In this document: one piece after another, positions 11,219 through 22,266 of the stretch
Layout: each line of letters opens with the position of its first letter
Position numbering within the stretch: position 1 is the first letter of the stretch
DNA from: [Phialemoniopsis] sp. UDSM-2020
Taxonomy: Eukaryota; Ascomycota; Sordariomycetes; Thyridiales; Thyridiaceae
Assembly (NCBI GenBank): GCA_018873225.1
Contig: JAEILZ010000001.1
Location: 620,001-684,000, forward strand
Length of the DNA stretch: 64,000 nt
Reading direction: 5' to 3'
Translations under genes and position numbers: made by a program
Notes under the pieces: model-generated
The model's input: the letters and a program-made list of their open reading frames with translations, nothing else
The model's database searches: none
What the model was told of the DNA's origin: nothing

Positions 11219-13125
11219 TCAAACTCCCAGTCCCCATACGTCGCTGCTGTTGAATGCCGTCTCGCCGGATGGCACATCGGTGATACCCCCGAGCAATTCA
11301 AGACGCCGGGCAGCTAGCTTTGTCGTGTCAAAGCTCACGCTCTGAAGCTCCAGCAAGCGCTGATAGCGGTCAATTGTTGTCATCCAAAACTCGACCTCGG
11401 CCTCGTTGATGGATGATAGCAGCATGCTGAACATGAAGCTTCCGACGATGGCGAAGTTGATGCTACTAGGATGAGACCACCAAAAGGCACGCAGTCGCGA
11501 GACTTGGAGGCCACTGAGCAGCTGCACAACGTCGAGTAAAACAGATCGAGCGCGCTGACGGACCGTATAAGACTGATCGGGTGGGAGATAGCGGAGAACG
11601 GCACGGTATATCGTCACGCGTAGGGTGTAGTAGGCCAACTCGACAGTGCCGGTCGGATCGAGCATGGAGCTCTCGGCAGCAAGATTCTCGAGCGGCTGTA
11701 CGGTCGTGAGATAGATCAGATCCACTTGGTCTTCGAATCCAGCCATCAGCGTAAGCAGGGTGTCTGCAGACATCATGCGGATCTTGTGCTGGGCCTTGGC
11801 CGTGTACAATTGGTAGAGGACCTCGGCAAGTATCAAGGAGAGCTTGGTCATCGCTATGAATACGGCCCTGGCGCGCACTGGAGTTTCTGGATTGGGAAAG
11901 TCAAGCTCGGTCACCGTGGGGACTGTCCAGTCGTCCTTGGATATGTAGCTGGGCCGACCCAGGCCTAGAGCCGCCCACTTCTCTGCAATAAAAAGCCCCC
12001 AGGCAATTCGAATGCGGCGGCTCCTAAGAGACTCGTCGATCTCCCAGCTACTTGGATCAGCATGTATACCCATCTCGTGAGCCATGCCCACAAGGCTTCC
12101 GATCTCGCTCCAAAGCCCTGGAGTTGTCGGGGCTCGGTGTATAAGAGCAGGCCGCTGGATGAAGCACAGCCCAGCTTCTAGTGTCTCTAGGCGCGGGTGT
12201 CTCATTTCCATCGGCAGTGCCTGGTATAGATACACTCGCCACCGATAAATCTTTTCAGTGTCGGCAGAGGTAATGTCGGGTATGAGATTCTTGGCCAGCT
12301 GATACACCGCCCCAATGAGGGACCGGTGCGCTTTGGAGGGCGACCTTTTCAGCACCGCGGGCTCAAGAAGAGGATAGGCTGCATGCACTACTGAGAAGTA
12401 CGTGTCTAGCACCTTTTTGTGATCGGCAGAATTCACATCAATCTCTGGATGCCTCGGAAAGTAAGGAGGATAGGCATCGAGGTGACTGTCCGGAACAATC
12501 TGCAAATTATTAGCACTGGAGTACACGGTAGTGAATCCTTCCATGTCACGCACCGAGAAGTGAGTGGGATCAACAGTCCCTTCCCCCATCACTCGAATGC
12601 ACGCCCATTCCTGCCTCCTGTACCGGTTGTTCTGAAACTGAAAGTGCCGCAATACATAAGGATCTTGGTCTCCGCTCAGTCCAACGAACTGAGGTATCCA
12701 TTCCCCCGGTTGCGCCTCGCCGACACTTTCTGTGACTAGCCTCACGTCATCCTGCCTCGTAGTGAGATACGGCGGCAGCCCATCGGGAACCAGGGTGTCC
12801 GAACGTGACGTCGGTGCCGAGGATGAACTCTCCGGCGAGCCAGCGACCGCGGTATCGCTCTCAAGAGAACCTGTCCGTCTTTCGGCATGTCTTCGCCGTT
12901 TCGCTTTAGGCTGGCTCAGATAAGTACACTGTTGAGATCTCATCTGGCAAAGATTGCAGGGAGTGAGCTCAGACTCCTTCACGCAGCATATCTTGCGCCT
13001 CCGGCATGCGTCACACGGACGCTGCTGTTGATCGGACTGGTGTTAGCGTACCTTGGACGGTCACAGATCGATATGTTGCTTACCTTGCGGGCCCTATACC
13101 CTCTGGGTCCTGAAAAGTCGGCCAT
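11219..13125 (-). CDS. Zn2Cys6 transcription factor with fungal regulatory domain
   Basis: Exons 13125-13084 (14 codons) and 13024-11219 give 615 residues. The zinc cluster begins right after the short first exon: CDACRRRKICC, then CNLC and QQC, which fits the C-x2-C-x6-C-x8-C-x2-C-x6-C pattern. A basic linker (KAKRRRHAERR) follows. The middle region, around PYFPRHPEIDVNSADHKKV to WTVPTVTELDF, is the fungal-specific transcription factor domain, including the usual LWSEIGSLVGMAHEMGIH helix. The short first exon is easy to miss; without it the first three cysteines are lost. The acceptor could also be three bases further on. Nuclear DNA-binding regulator; target unknown, but the amidases next door are candidates. 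Confidence 0.9.
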
Positions 13126-13479
13126 GGGTCGTTGAGGGAGTGCACAGAAGATGAACGCGGTCGGTTTTGAAAGGTGGAAGAGAGAAGACGAGTACCTGGA
13201 CCGGACCCGCAACTTCGCTTATCTCTCCCCGAAATCACTAGACTATCTCGACTAATACCTATGGAGTTAGCCTCCTAGGTGGATGCATGTACTCCGCGGC
13301 ATCTCCAATGCTTCTGTCACAGGGGCCTTCAATTGACAATCTAATAGCTTTTCCATGATCCCTAGATATATTGCCGAGGCAAACTTTTACACTGCTATTG
13401 ACTATTCGTTTTAGATTGAGATTGCCCGTTATATACAGTCGAACGGAATTGGCACGTTAGGATCTACCCCTGCCACATC
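13126..13479. other. Intergenic 354 bp
   Basis: Between the 5' end of the Zn2Cys6 gene and the 3' end of the DUF1479 gene, both on the minus strand. It should hold the regulator's promoter. Nothing specific seen. Confidence 0.45.
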
Positions 13480-15022
13480 CTAGGCACTAAAACCGAGCCT
13501 TTGATTGGCCATGCTCCGCATCTCTCGCTGACCAGGGGTCAGACCCTCTTCCTCGACATCGAAAGGCTCGAGACCCAGGGCTCGAAGACCCTCTATCGAC
13601 AAAATGTTTTCCTTCTTGGCTCCATGGTCCTCATGTTCCCGTTCCAACTCTCCATGTTCATATTTCTCAAAGTCCGAGGGAGGAAGCACATTCTGAAAGC
13701 TATCCCGCATCTTGATCAAGTTCTCCAAGTTGTATGGACAGAGTGGAACACAGCCATTGTAACTCACAGAGGAGTCTCGCTCACCCGGGTGGAACTTGTC
13801 GACCTCATGCACCAAGTCACAGTGCCAGAAGACGTAGTCTCCGGGCCTGACAGGTGGGATTCCGACCATCGATTTTTCCATAGCGAGGTGAGGATGGAGA
13901 TCATTCGTGGGACGAAATTGCAGAGAGCCCGGTGTAGCACCCGGGAAGAGGGGCGTAGTATTGTCGAACTGTTCGTTGAGGATAAAGTATGGTCGGAGGA
14001 GTTGGTAGGCAGTCGACAACTTCAACTCGGGGATCAAGCGCAACGTTCCCTCACCAGTCGATGTGTGGGAGAGACTTATCCAGCCCTGGAGAGATCGAAA
14101 AGCAGTACACGACTCTACGTAGCAAGCGTTAGTTACATTGGCTGAATTGCAAAGAGGGTCCTCAAACCACTTACTTCCACTCGCGTAGAGGTCCGTCTTT
14201 GCATCAGATCGATGGTCCGCATTCCAAGGGTCATATTCTTCCCAGCGGCCTTCGAAGATCTCCTGGTAACAAGCTCGATAATCTGGATCTTCCCATCTTT
14301 CGATCGCGCCACTATCCTGGTGAGCGTCCAACGTGTACTCGGCATCTAGATTGTCAGTGATTAGCTTCAAAGGTATTGGTAAGACTCGTACTCACTCAGC
14401 GAAGGATGTCTTATGCGGAAGCGGTCAGCATAGACCACCTGACTGGACATGTCGAAGGGCTTCTCGTCGTTGCTCAAGTGCCATAGCTCACTGACGGCCC
14501 TCATAGCCTTGAGCACCTTGGGGTGGCTACGAATCTGAACCTGCGGAGGGGTCCAGAAGAGACTGAAGTTCTGAGGGTCATCCTTTGGAAATCCTGCAAC
14601 CTTCGGGTGGCGTTTGGTGTAATCTCGAAGCTCGGTCTCCCACTTTGCAGCTTGCTCCTCCGCTACAACGTTGCGAATGATGACGCAGCCTGTTTGGCGG
14701 ACCAGCTCCGTCAAGCCCTCCGGTAACGAGCCATTGTTCGCTTCGATTGTAGCGAAGTCTACTTCGGGGACCGCAGCTGGTCCCTGCTTGGCAATACGAT
14801 CGGCTTCTTTCTGTAGAGCCTTTGTTAGGCGGTGATAGGACTCGACGATGCGTTCTTTGTCTTCCTTCTTTACGACAAGACTTTTCAATTCGGAGAAGCG
14901 GGCATCCAAGAGCGGGCAACTTGTGACACGTTAGATTTAGCGAGGACAAAGAAGAGCGGATGGCAGTCTTACGGATAGACCGTCTGTGCCTGCAGCTGCA
15001 CTTGAGTCGCTGTTTGGATCAT
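13480..15022 (-). CDS. DUF1479 family protein, 2-oxoglutarate/Fe(II) oxygenase-like
   Basis: Exons 15022-14973, 14919-14396, 14345-14175 and 14114-13480 give 459 residues, a usual length for fungal DUF1479 proteins. The family has a cupin-like fold related to Fe(II)/2-oxoglutarate oxygenases. Possible metal ligands are His and Asp in YTLDAHQDSG and the His in FWHCDLVHEVD; the arginine in HPGERDSSV may bind the cosubstrate. QGWISLSHTSTGEGTLRLIPEL is highly typical. No targeting signal. The reaction has not been settled for the family, so I give none. The first exon is inferred: the frame from 14909 has no ATG of its own, and the 50-nt upstream exon supplies one with matching phase (acceptor ACAAG). 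Confidence 0.88.
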
Positions 15023-15898
15023 GTTGGGCTTTGATACGAATTGGAGAAGAAAAGATAACGAGGAATAAAATTCCGGTGGACAGATAAGTGATTGTGCACA
15101 ACGTCCCCCTTGTCTAGAGAGAGTCCAGGCTGCATGTGATGATTGCTTCTATAGACTGAGGAATGATTGAATGCGCCGTAAATCATAGATCACATTCACA
15201 TGTCTGACGTACGATTTTCGAGACCCTTCCCCATCCCCACCATCAGTCGGTTGCACATTTGTACAAGTTGGCCGCGGGGCGACCACGCTGCTTGAACTAT
15301 TCTTCGCAATCATCAACCCCACCGCGGTGAGTAAATGGAGGATTTAAGACAATTTGACATTTCTGTGACTAATACAAATTAATGCAAGCTGTTGTGGCAT
15401 GTAAAAGAATTGGCCAAAGCGAGGGCTGGGAGGTTCAGGGAGCGGGCGGAGTACAATAAGTTGGCCGCGGGTCAACTTGCGGGCCAACTCGCGGGTCAGG
15501 GCTGCGGCGCAACATCACGAGCCAAACCAAGAACTGCGCTAAGGCAGGCCGCCCTCCCAGCAAGCAAGTGATAACTCTTGCGGGGCCCCACGGATATCTC
15601 GAATTTGTTACCTGGTTCTTGGCCTCGCCCCTGAATCCGGGGTGCACAATCTGAGTTACGTGCATCCCGATTGGCCCATAAGGGGACCCGGCAAAACCAT
15701 TAGACTGTTTTCAAGCCGCGGGTGATGCCCCAGCGACGTTATCGTGCATTTTGGTACCCTACTGCTTGGTCTCTTGACAGATAAAAGGGAAACCCTCCCT
15801 AGTCAGAACAACCAGACCAACCACTCTACACTCATTGCCTCCAGACGAAGCTCACTCACAAATTCAAGCAGTCTTCCCCGACCGAACCTTTCGTCACG
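15023..15898. other. Intergenic 876 bp with GC-rich motif copies
   Basis: Promoter region shared by the divergent DUF1479 and sugar transporter genes. It contains two AGTTGGCCGCGG copies (15266-15277 and 15459-15470). The second extends into a near-perfect inverted repeat, AGTTGGCC-GCG-GGTCAACT (15459-15477). No gene seen. Confidence 0.5.
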
Positions 15899-17747
15899 AT
15901 GCAGAAACCAGCTCTCCTGCGTGATGTCACGCCGCGGCTTCTTCGCATCTACCTGTTTGCATCTGTAAGTCCATATTGACCAAGCTTGGTTATGCGTAAT
16001 TCGCTCGAAGACACGCAACAGTGACTAATATATCTCTCTCCAACAGATCGGAGCAATGGTACTGTTCACCGATAGTCCTGAAACTGGTCACATACTAAAA
16101 CTCCTCTAGAACTTCGGCTACGACAACAACTGGTGGTCCGGTGTCATCACCCTACAGACCTTCATCAACGACTACGGCCAGTACAAGGGTCCGAATCAAG
16201 ACCGTGTCCTGCCTTCGTCGTGGCTATCAGCCGCGAGCGGAACCCCGATCGCAGGATGGATCATCGGCTGCATGCTTGCCGGCTACCTGACGCGTAACAT
16301 TGGCCGCAGGATGACGATCGTTGTCATTTGTGTCATCGGCATTATCGGCATGGTCCTACAGGCTGCCGTCCAGAACTACTGGGCGCTGATGGTTGGGCGC
16401 CTCATCAATGCCTTCTCCATGGGCATCGAGGCCAACTGTGTGCCCATGTACATGGCAGAGCTTGCCCCTGCGTCAGTGCGCGGCGGTCTCGTCGGGTTCT
16501 ATCAAGCATGGCTGTACGTCGGAGCCATCGTCGCCGCCGTCACCGTCTATGGATCTTCTACGACTCTCCATGGAATGTGGTCATACAAGCCAGGTATGCG
16601 AAGACATAATAACATTGCGAAGGGTTCGTACTGACTTGGGACAGTTCTGATCGTCCAGCTCGCCATCCCTTGCATGCTCCTTTCGGCTGTTTGGTTCATT
16701 CCTGAGTCGCCACGATGGCTGTTGTCGAAAGGCCGCAGAGACGATGCCTTCAAGGCCCTGAGCTACATGTGGAAGGGTTGCATGACCGACGAGCACATTG
16801 CTGTCGAGCTAGATCTGATGGACCAGGCTATGCAGGAAGAGATCGAAACCCACCGCGCTACCAGCTACAGTGACTGCTTTAAGGGATCTAATCTGCGTCG
16901 TACGGCGGTTGCAGTTGGCGTGCAGGTTTTGCAACAGGCGCAAGGAAATTCGTTCACCACAACCTATCTGGTCCTCTTCCTGAAGCAGATTGGCTTGGCT
17001 CAACCCCTACTAATCAATATCGCCAAGATGTGTGTCAACCTGGGGGCCTGCATCTTGACCTTCTACCTTTCCGATAAGATTGGCCGTAGGATCATGCTTA
17101 TGACTGGCTCGTTCTTTATGGCTGCACTCATGTGGACCATCAGCGGCGTGTCAGCGTGGGGAGGCGCACTGTCTAACTCGGCTGCGCAAGGACTCATTGC
17201 AGCGATCCTGCTCTACGTAAGTTGCTACCGTTGGGGATCTTTGGACCTTGAGACTGACATGCTGCATACAGGGTTGCTTTGCTTCTTCGTGCTGGGGCTC
17301 AGTCATGTGGGCAGTTACATGTATGACCTTCCTCTCATCTTCTCTCCCAGAAGCATAGAATTTTGTACTGACACGCACGTAACAGCCGAAGTCTCGACCA
17401 CTCAGCTGCGAGAAAAGACCATTGCTCTTGCCACGCTCACCGGATTCATCGTTAGCCTCCTCATCACGTACATCAATCCGTTCGTACAGAATGAGCCCGG
17501 TTATCTCGGACCCAAGGTAGGAATGATCTACGGTAGCATATCACTGCTCGCTATCGTGTATGTGTACTTCGTGGTCCCGGAGATGAAGGGCCGGAGTCTC
17601 GAAGAGCTGGATGAGCTGTTCCGTGCTGGGGTTCCGGCTTGGAAGGCACGCAAATACGTCTGCACTGGAATTGGCTCTCGCATCACGGGCATTGAGGTCG
17701 GTGATAACGAGGCGGCTCATGGCGACAAGAAGGTGGTTGCTCCTTGA
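15899..17747 (+). CDS. MFS sugar transporter, six exons including a 12-nt exon
   Basis: Exons 15899-15964, 16047-16058, 16110-16593, 16645-17216, 17272-17320 and 17386-17747 give 514 residues, the usual size for the sugar porter family (12 helices). Family motifs are visible: GYLTRNIGRRMT after helix 2, PESPRWLLSKGR after helix 6, SDKIGRRIM in the second half, and PEMKGRSLEELDELF after the last helix. The start, ASIGAMNFGYDNNWWSG, resembles hexose and alpha-glucoside porters. The second exon is only 12 nt, encoding IGAM, and is required to keep this conserved stretch. Plasma membrane, proton symport by family knowledge; substrate uncertain. It converges on the CoA-transferase gene with 104 bp between stops. 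Confidence 0.92.
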
Positions 17748-17851
17748 TTTGGTGGTTGCATTTTGAAGGGATGGAGAATGATTTTAACACTTCCATTCCC
17801 ACAAACGAGTCTCACAAAGGTTCAGTCTATCGTTTGCCCCTTGCGGCCTTC

Positions 17852-19204
17852 TCAAGTTTTCGAAGCACCAAATCCTAATTCTTGCATGATCGCGTCCGTA
17901 TGCTGCCCCAAGCTCGGGACCGGGTCCATTCTCGTGCCATCAACATCCGCGATCCCAGGTGGTAACAACGCAGGTACTTTTCCAACCGGCGTATTCACGT
18001 CCGTCCACCGTCCCCTCACCTGTAATTGCTCGTGATTCCAAACGCCATGCATATCGTTGACCTTGGCATTGGCGATCCCCGCATCGTCCAGCTTTGTGAG
18101 GGTTTCCTCTGCCGTCATGCTCGAAAACACATCACAAATGATGCCTTTCAACGCGTTGCGGTTCTGTGAACGCAGTGTGTTTGTTGAGAAACGAGGATCG
18201 CTCGCGAGATCTGCGTCACCGAGCACTTGAGCACAAAGAGCGACCCACTCGCGCTCGTTCTGTATGCCCAGCATGACTGATGAGCCGTCTCCGGTCTGAA
18301 AGCGTCCGTAGGGATAGATCGATCCGTGCGCGGCACCAGCACGATTAGGTCCGGGCGCACCATCAAACGAGTAGTACAAAGGGTAGGACATCCACTCTGT
18401 CATAGCCTCCAGCATGGAGATGTCGATGTGCGACCCCTTGCCCGTCTTTTCTCTTCGCAGAAGAGCAGCTAGGATGTTTGAGTAGGCATACATTCCCGCC
18501 GATATGTCGGCGATGGAGATGCCCACCTTCGAAGGAGCGTCCGGCTCTCCCGTAACGCTGAGCACACCAGCCTCGCTTTGCACCAGGAGATCGTATGCCT
18601 TTTTGTCCTTGTACGGCCCATTAGAACCGTAACCAGAGATATCGCACACGATCAGACCCGGATGCTTGTCTTTCAACGCATCATACGACAGGCCCAAGCG
18701 CGTGGCTGCGCCGGGGGCGAGATTCTGCACAAGAACGTCTGCCTTGGCGACGAGCGCCTGTAGGACGCGCTTGTCTTGCCCCTCCTTGACGTCTAGGGCA
18801 ATGCTTTCCTGCGACCGGTTTGCCCAGACAAAGTACGAGGCCATGCCCTTTGTACGGGTGTCATAGTGACGAGCGAAGTCACCAACACCTGGGCGCTCGA
18901 CTTTGATGACACGTGCGCCGAGGTCGGCTAGCTGGCGTGTGCAGAAGGGCGCTGCCACAGCATGTTCCAGGCTGACGACTGTGATCCCGTCCAACGTCAA
19001 TGACGATCGCTGAGCAGTCGTGGCGAATGTTCTGTGATAAGGACGGGAAATGCTTGTCAACAGTCTAGGCTTGTATAGCCCAGAATTGGATATTTTGAAG
19101 TTCGGGCATTGCAATGACGCGATGAGTCCTTGATTTGGCTTTGTGAAACAGCTCAATGCTTCCTTCTTGAGCTTGAGCAAGGCGCGGTGGCTTGGGACTG
19201 CCAT
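17852..19204 (-). CDS. Family III CoA-transferase, mitochondrial
   Basis: Transfers CoA from one acyl-CoA to a free acid without using ATP. Single exon, 450 residues. An N-terminal extension rich in Arg, Ser and Thr and lacking acids (to about residue 68, with RPYHRTFATTAQR) looks like a mitochondrial presequence. The CaiB/BaiF fold begins at LDGITVVSLEHAVAAPFCTRQLADLGARVIKVE. The catalytic Asp should be the one in KKAYDLLVQSEAGVLS. VGISIADISAGMYAYSNILAAL is also typical. The closest general type is succinyl-CoA/glutarate or dicarboxylate CoA-transferase (SUGCT-like), but the substrate cannot be read from sequence. It is divergent from an acyl-CoA dehydrogenase gene, so the two probably act in sequence on one acid. 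Confidence 0.94.
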   Translation of the reverse strand: MAVPSHRALLKLKKEALSCFTKPNQGLIASLQCPNFKISNSGLYKPRLLTSISRPYHRTFATTAQRSSLTLDGITVVSLEHAVAAPFCTRQLADLGARVIKVERPGVGDFARHYDTRTKGMASYFVWANRSQESIALDVKEGQDKRVLQALVAKADVLVQNLAPGAATRLGLSYDALKDKHPGLIVCDISGYGSNGPYKDKKAYDLLVQSEAGVLSVTGEPDAPSKVGISIADISAGMYAYSNILAALLRREKTGKGSHIDISMLEAMTEWMSYPLYYSFDGAPGPNRAGAAHGSIYPYGRFQTGDGSSVMLGIQNEREWVALCAQVLGDADLASDPRFSTNTLRSQNRNALKGIICDVFSSMTAEETLTKLDDAGIANAKVNDMHGVWNHEQLQVRGRWTDVNTPVGKVPALLPPGIADVDGTRMDPVPSLGQHTDAIMQELGFGASKT

Positions 19205-19530
19205 GGCCTCTGAAACGTAGTCTGTGAGGCCGTGAATTACGATAAGGCTGGTCGATAGTTATTCGAAGCAATTACTTTGCCTTGATAGGATTGAACCAGT
19301 GGCGTTTCGTTGAACAACGCGTGGTGTGCTGTTTGGTGACTTCGGGCTCTTGGTAGCTGAAGTCGGCTGCATGAGGAGAAAGTGGGGGCCTCGGTTACAT
19401 GGATGACGACGGATCGACACAAGAAGCCGACATGCTCAACCCAACCTCCAAACCCATTCCGCGAGGACTGAAGTACCAGCAACTTTGACGCTTTGGCACC
19501 TCAAAAAAGCTATCGCAATCCCCGTAATCG
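19205..19530. promoter_or_regulatory. Shared promoter of CoA-transferase and acyl-CoA dehydrogenase
   Basis: The 326 bp between the two divergent ATG codons must serve both genes. No TATA box is obvious. The arrangement suggests coordinated expression. Confidence 0.5.
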
Positions 19531-20844
19531 ATGGCTCGATTACTAACAAAGCCGCTATGGCGCGTCAGTTCGCGATGCATTGCAGCAAAGACACGTCACT
19601 TGCCAGCCAGGCACGACACGTTCTCAACATCAAGCCGATGTCGCATCATGGACATGCACGGCTTCAGCGACACACAATTGACGATTCGCGAGGCCGTTGG
19701 CCAATTATGTACCCGGTTCCCAAATACATACTGGCAGGAACACGACCAGCAAGAGAAGGACCCCAAGGATTTTCATGCTGCATTAGCAAAAGACGGGTGG
19801 CTCGGCACGGCCCTTCCTGAAGAGCTCGGCGGCTCCGGACTTGGAATTTCCGACGCAGTCATGATGCTGCAAACCATCACCGAAAGCGGAGCCGGGATGG
19901 CAGGCGCACAAGCTATCCATGCGAATGTGTATGCGACACAGCCTCTGGCCAAGTTCGGAACCAAGGAGCAGTTGGAAGTGACTATTCCCAACATCATCTC
20001 GGGGAAGTGGCGGGTGTGCTTTGGCGTTACGGAGCCGAATGCGGGCTTGGACACTTTGCGATTGACCACGACAGCGAAGAAGCAGGAGGATGGATCATAT
20101 CTGATCACTGGTCAAAAGATTTGGATCACCTGTGCCCAGGTGGCCAACAAAATGATACTACTTGCGCGAACCTCGGAGCATAAGCAGAAGTCGAGCGATG
20201 GTCTTTCCCTGTTTTGTATCGACCTAGACCGCTCTCAGCCTGGTCTAGATATGCGCAGGATCAAGAAGATGGGCGGCCGCGCGGTAGATGCAAATGAGGT
20301 CTTCTTTGACAACTACCGCATCCCGGGAGACACGTTGATAGGGGAGGAGGGAAAGGGGTTCAAGATTGTCCTCCACGGAATGAATGCGGAGAGATGTCTT
20401 CTTGCAGGCGAGGCGCTCGGGCTGGGGTATGCTGCACTGGCCAAAGCTGCGGCGTACGCTCGTGAGCGCGTTGTCTTTAGACGGCCGATCGGACAGAACC
20501 AGGGCATAGCACACCCACTTGCAGATGCATATATGTCATTAGAAGCGGCGAAGCTGGCCACCTATCATGCTGCACGGCTTTACGACGACAGCAAGATGAA
20601 CCCGTCGATCCGCCAGGATGCCGTAGGAGTCGCAGCCAACAGCGCAAAGTACCTTGCGGCGGAGGCGGCGTTCAAGGCGTGCGAGCGAGCCGTTATGACA
20701 CACGGCGGTATGGGCTACGCGGCCGAGTATGACGTGGAGCGGTGGTTTAGGGAGTGTCTGGTGCCGCGCATCGCGCCTGTCTCACGAGAGATGATTATGA
20801 ACTATATTGGCGAGAAGGTTCTTGGACTCCCAAGAAGCTACTAA
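19531..20844 (+). CDS. Acyl-CoA dehydrogenase, mitochondrial
   Basis: FAD enzyme that introduces the alpha-beta double bond into an acyl-CoA. Single exon, 437 residues, with a basic N-terminal presequence (to about residue 38) suggesting mitochondria. Visible family blocks: CFGVTEPNAGLDTLRLTTTA and ITGQKIWITCAQVANKM (flavin and substrate region), RRPIGQNQGIAHPLADAYMSLEAAK, and THGGMGYAAEYDVERWFRE. The usual YEGT segment near the C-terminus is replaced by RIAPVSREM. The catalytic base may instead be the Glu in GMNAERCLLAGEALG, at the helix-G position used by isovaleryl-CoA dehydrogenase; this suggests a branched or short acyl substrate. It pairs with the divergent CoA-transferase, which could make its substrate. 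Confidence 0.95.
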   Translation: MARLLTKPLWRVSSRCIAAKTRHLPARHDTFSTSSRCRIMDMHGFSDTQLTIREAVGQLCTRFPNTYWQEHDQQEKDPKDFHAALAKDGWLGTALPEELGGSGLGISDAVMMLQTITESGAGMAGAQAIHANVYATQPLAKFGTKEQLEVTIPNIISGKWRVCFGVTEPNAGLDTLRLTTTAKKQEDGSYLITGQKIWITCAQVANKMILLARTSEHKQKSSDGLSLFCIDLDRSQPGLDMRRIKKMGGRAVDANEVFFDNYRIPGDTLIGEEGKGFKIVLHGMNAERCLLAGEALGLGYAALAKAAAYARERVVFRRPIGQNQGIAHPLADAYMSLEAAKLATYHAARLYDDSKMNPSIRQDAVGVAANSAKYLAAEAAFKACERAVMTHGGMGYAAEYDVERWFRECLVPRIAPVSREMIMNYIGEKVLGLPRSY

Positions 20845-21459
20845 GGCAAGAACAATTACGATAAATTAGCTCTGATTCCTTTTGGCCAAATCAAACTATC
20901 ATGTATGCTACTGTGGTCTTGCCAATGCCACCTACACCGTAAAGTACTGGAACACAGCACACTCAACACAGATATCCGGTACACATCCTTTAACATCAAA
21001 ACATGACAGTTAGCATAAACAACCCTTCAATCTGTTATCAAGCCTTGCAACCCGGCGCCATTGCTGTTTCCCCGGTGTTGTCGGAGGTACTCTCAGAAAC
21101 GGCTGGCATATCGTTCGTTGAAGAGAAGGAAGGATGGATGAGACGGTCTTGTATGATGACGTGTCATAATTGAAAGCGTCAAGCATCGATGGACTTTGCA
21201 AGCCGGATCAATATCATGACGTAAGTGGAGTAGTGTCTGTAGCTCGAGATGAAGGTCCCTTACTCAGTCGACGTCGAGGACTTACTTACGTTAGTCTTCT
21301 TATTCTTCCATTTAAGACTGTTATGGCATGGGTGGCCTGAGCCTGATTGGTGCTGCATCTGCTCAGACTTGGCCATGATAATGATCTCGAGCTTGGATAT
21401 TTTGCAGATTCGGAAGTAAAGAAGGCGTCGGCGAGATCTCATGAGTGTGTGTTCTGATA
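20845..21459. other. Intergenic 615 bp, converging gene ends
   Basis: Between the 3' ends of the acyl-CoA dehydrogenase and quinone reductase genes. No coding signal that I trust, no repeat and no RNA gene seen. Confidence 0.45.
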
Positions 21460-22266
21460 CTACTGGTCATCTCTCAGCCCCTCCTCCGCTCGAATGTGCA
21501 TCGCGTATCCGGACGATCCAGCATCTTCCAGTCCCGGCTTGAGCGTCAATGTTGGTATCTCATAGTCTCCGCCATTCTGAGCCCGAAAGGCAATAGGCTT
21601 TGTGGTAGCCAAAGCTCGCATCCTGCCCCGTAGCCCATCGGCAGCCGTCTCAAAAGCCGCCCTGTCCGTCTTGTCGGACCGATAAGTGACGAACGAGGGC
21701 AGAACCTCGACTCCGGTGTAGAATAGGACTCCATGGGTTACGTGGAAGAGAAGGTCGTCCATGGGTCCCAAGATGCCCCGGGGAGAAAAATGCTGTTCCC
21801 AGCTCCCGGCCGTCACTACCACCATGCCGCGCTTTCCGGACAGCTTCCCTTCTCCATATCTATCGCCCCAGTGCGTTTCGCTGTATTCCCCGATGCCGTA
21901 ACCGAATCCGAGCGAAAAGACCCTGTCGATCCAGCCCTTCAGAATCGCAGGCATTCCGTACCACCAGAGAGGGTACTGAAGGATGATGACGTCTGCCCAC
22001 ACAAGCTTTGCCTGCTCGTCCTTGACATCCTGCGTGAGCGTGGCGGACATGAACGCGTCGCCCGATGCGTACGCCACCTTCATTCGGGTGTCGGCGGGCC
22101 AGTGAGGGAAGTCCGCACGGTCGACCTGGGACTTCCATTGCATGGCGTAGAGATCCGAGACCTTGACCTGGTGTCCCTGGGCTTCCAGCTCTTCGACGGA
22201 GACTCTGAGCAGAGCGCCGTTGAGCGACTGTGGCTCGGGGTGAGCAAACACTATAAACACTTTCAT
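21460..22266 (-). CDS. NAD(P)H quinone reductase, flavodoxin-like fold
   Basis: Single exon, 268 residues, matching NQO1-type reductases. The start MKVFIVFAHPEPQSLNGAL is the FMN/FAD phosphate-binding strand and loop. LQYPLWWYGMPAILKGWIDRVFSLGFGYG is the hallmark dimer and flavin-binding block, and VVVTAGSWEQHFSPRGILGPMDDLLFHVTHGVLFYTGVEVLPSFV completes the fold. It reduces quinones by two electrons using NAD(P)H, in the cytosol. A Zn2Cys6 regulator gene begins 333 bp away in the divergent direction, a common arrangement for a regulator with its target, but that regulator carries a premature stop codon. Confidence 0.93.
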   Translation of the reverse strand: MKVFIVFAHPEPQSLNGALLRVSVEELEAQGHQVKVSDLYAMQWKSQVDRADFPHWPADTRMKVAYASGDAFMSATLTQDVKDEQAKLVWADVIILQYPLWWYGMPAILKGWIDRVFSLGFGYGIGEYSETHWGDRYGEGKLSGKRGMVVVTAGSWEQHFSPRGILGPMDDLLFHVTHGVLFYTGVEVLPSFVTYRSDKTDRAAFETAADGLRGRMRALATTKPIAFRAQNGGDYEIPTLTLKPGLEDAGSSGYAMHIRAEEGLRDDQ

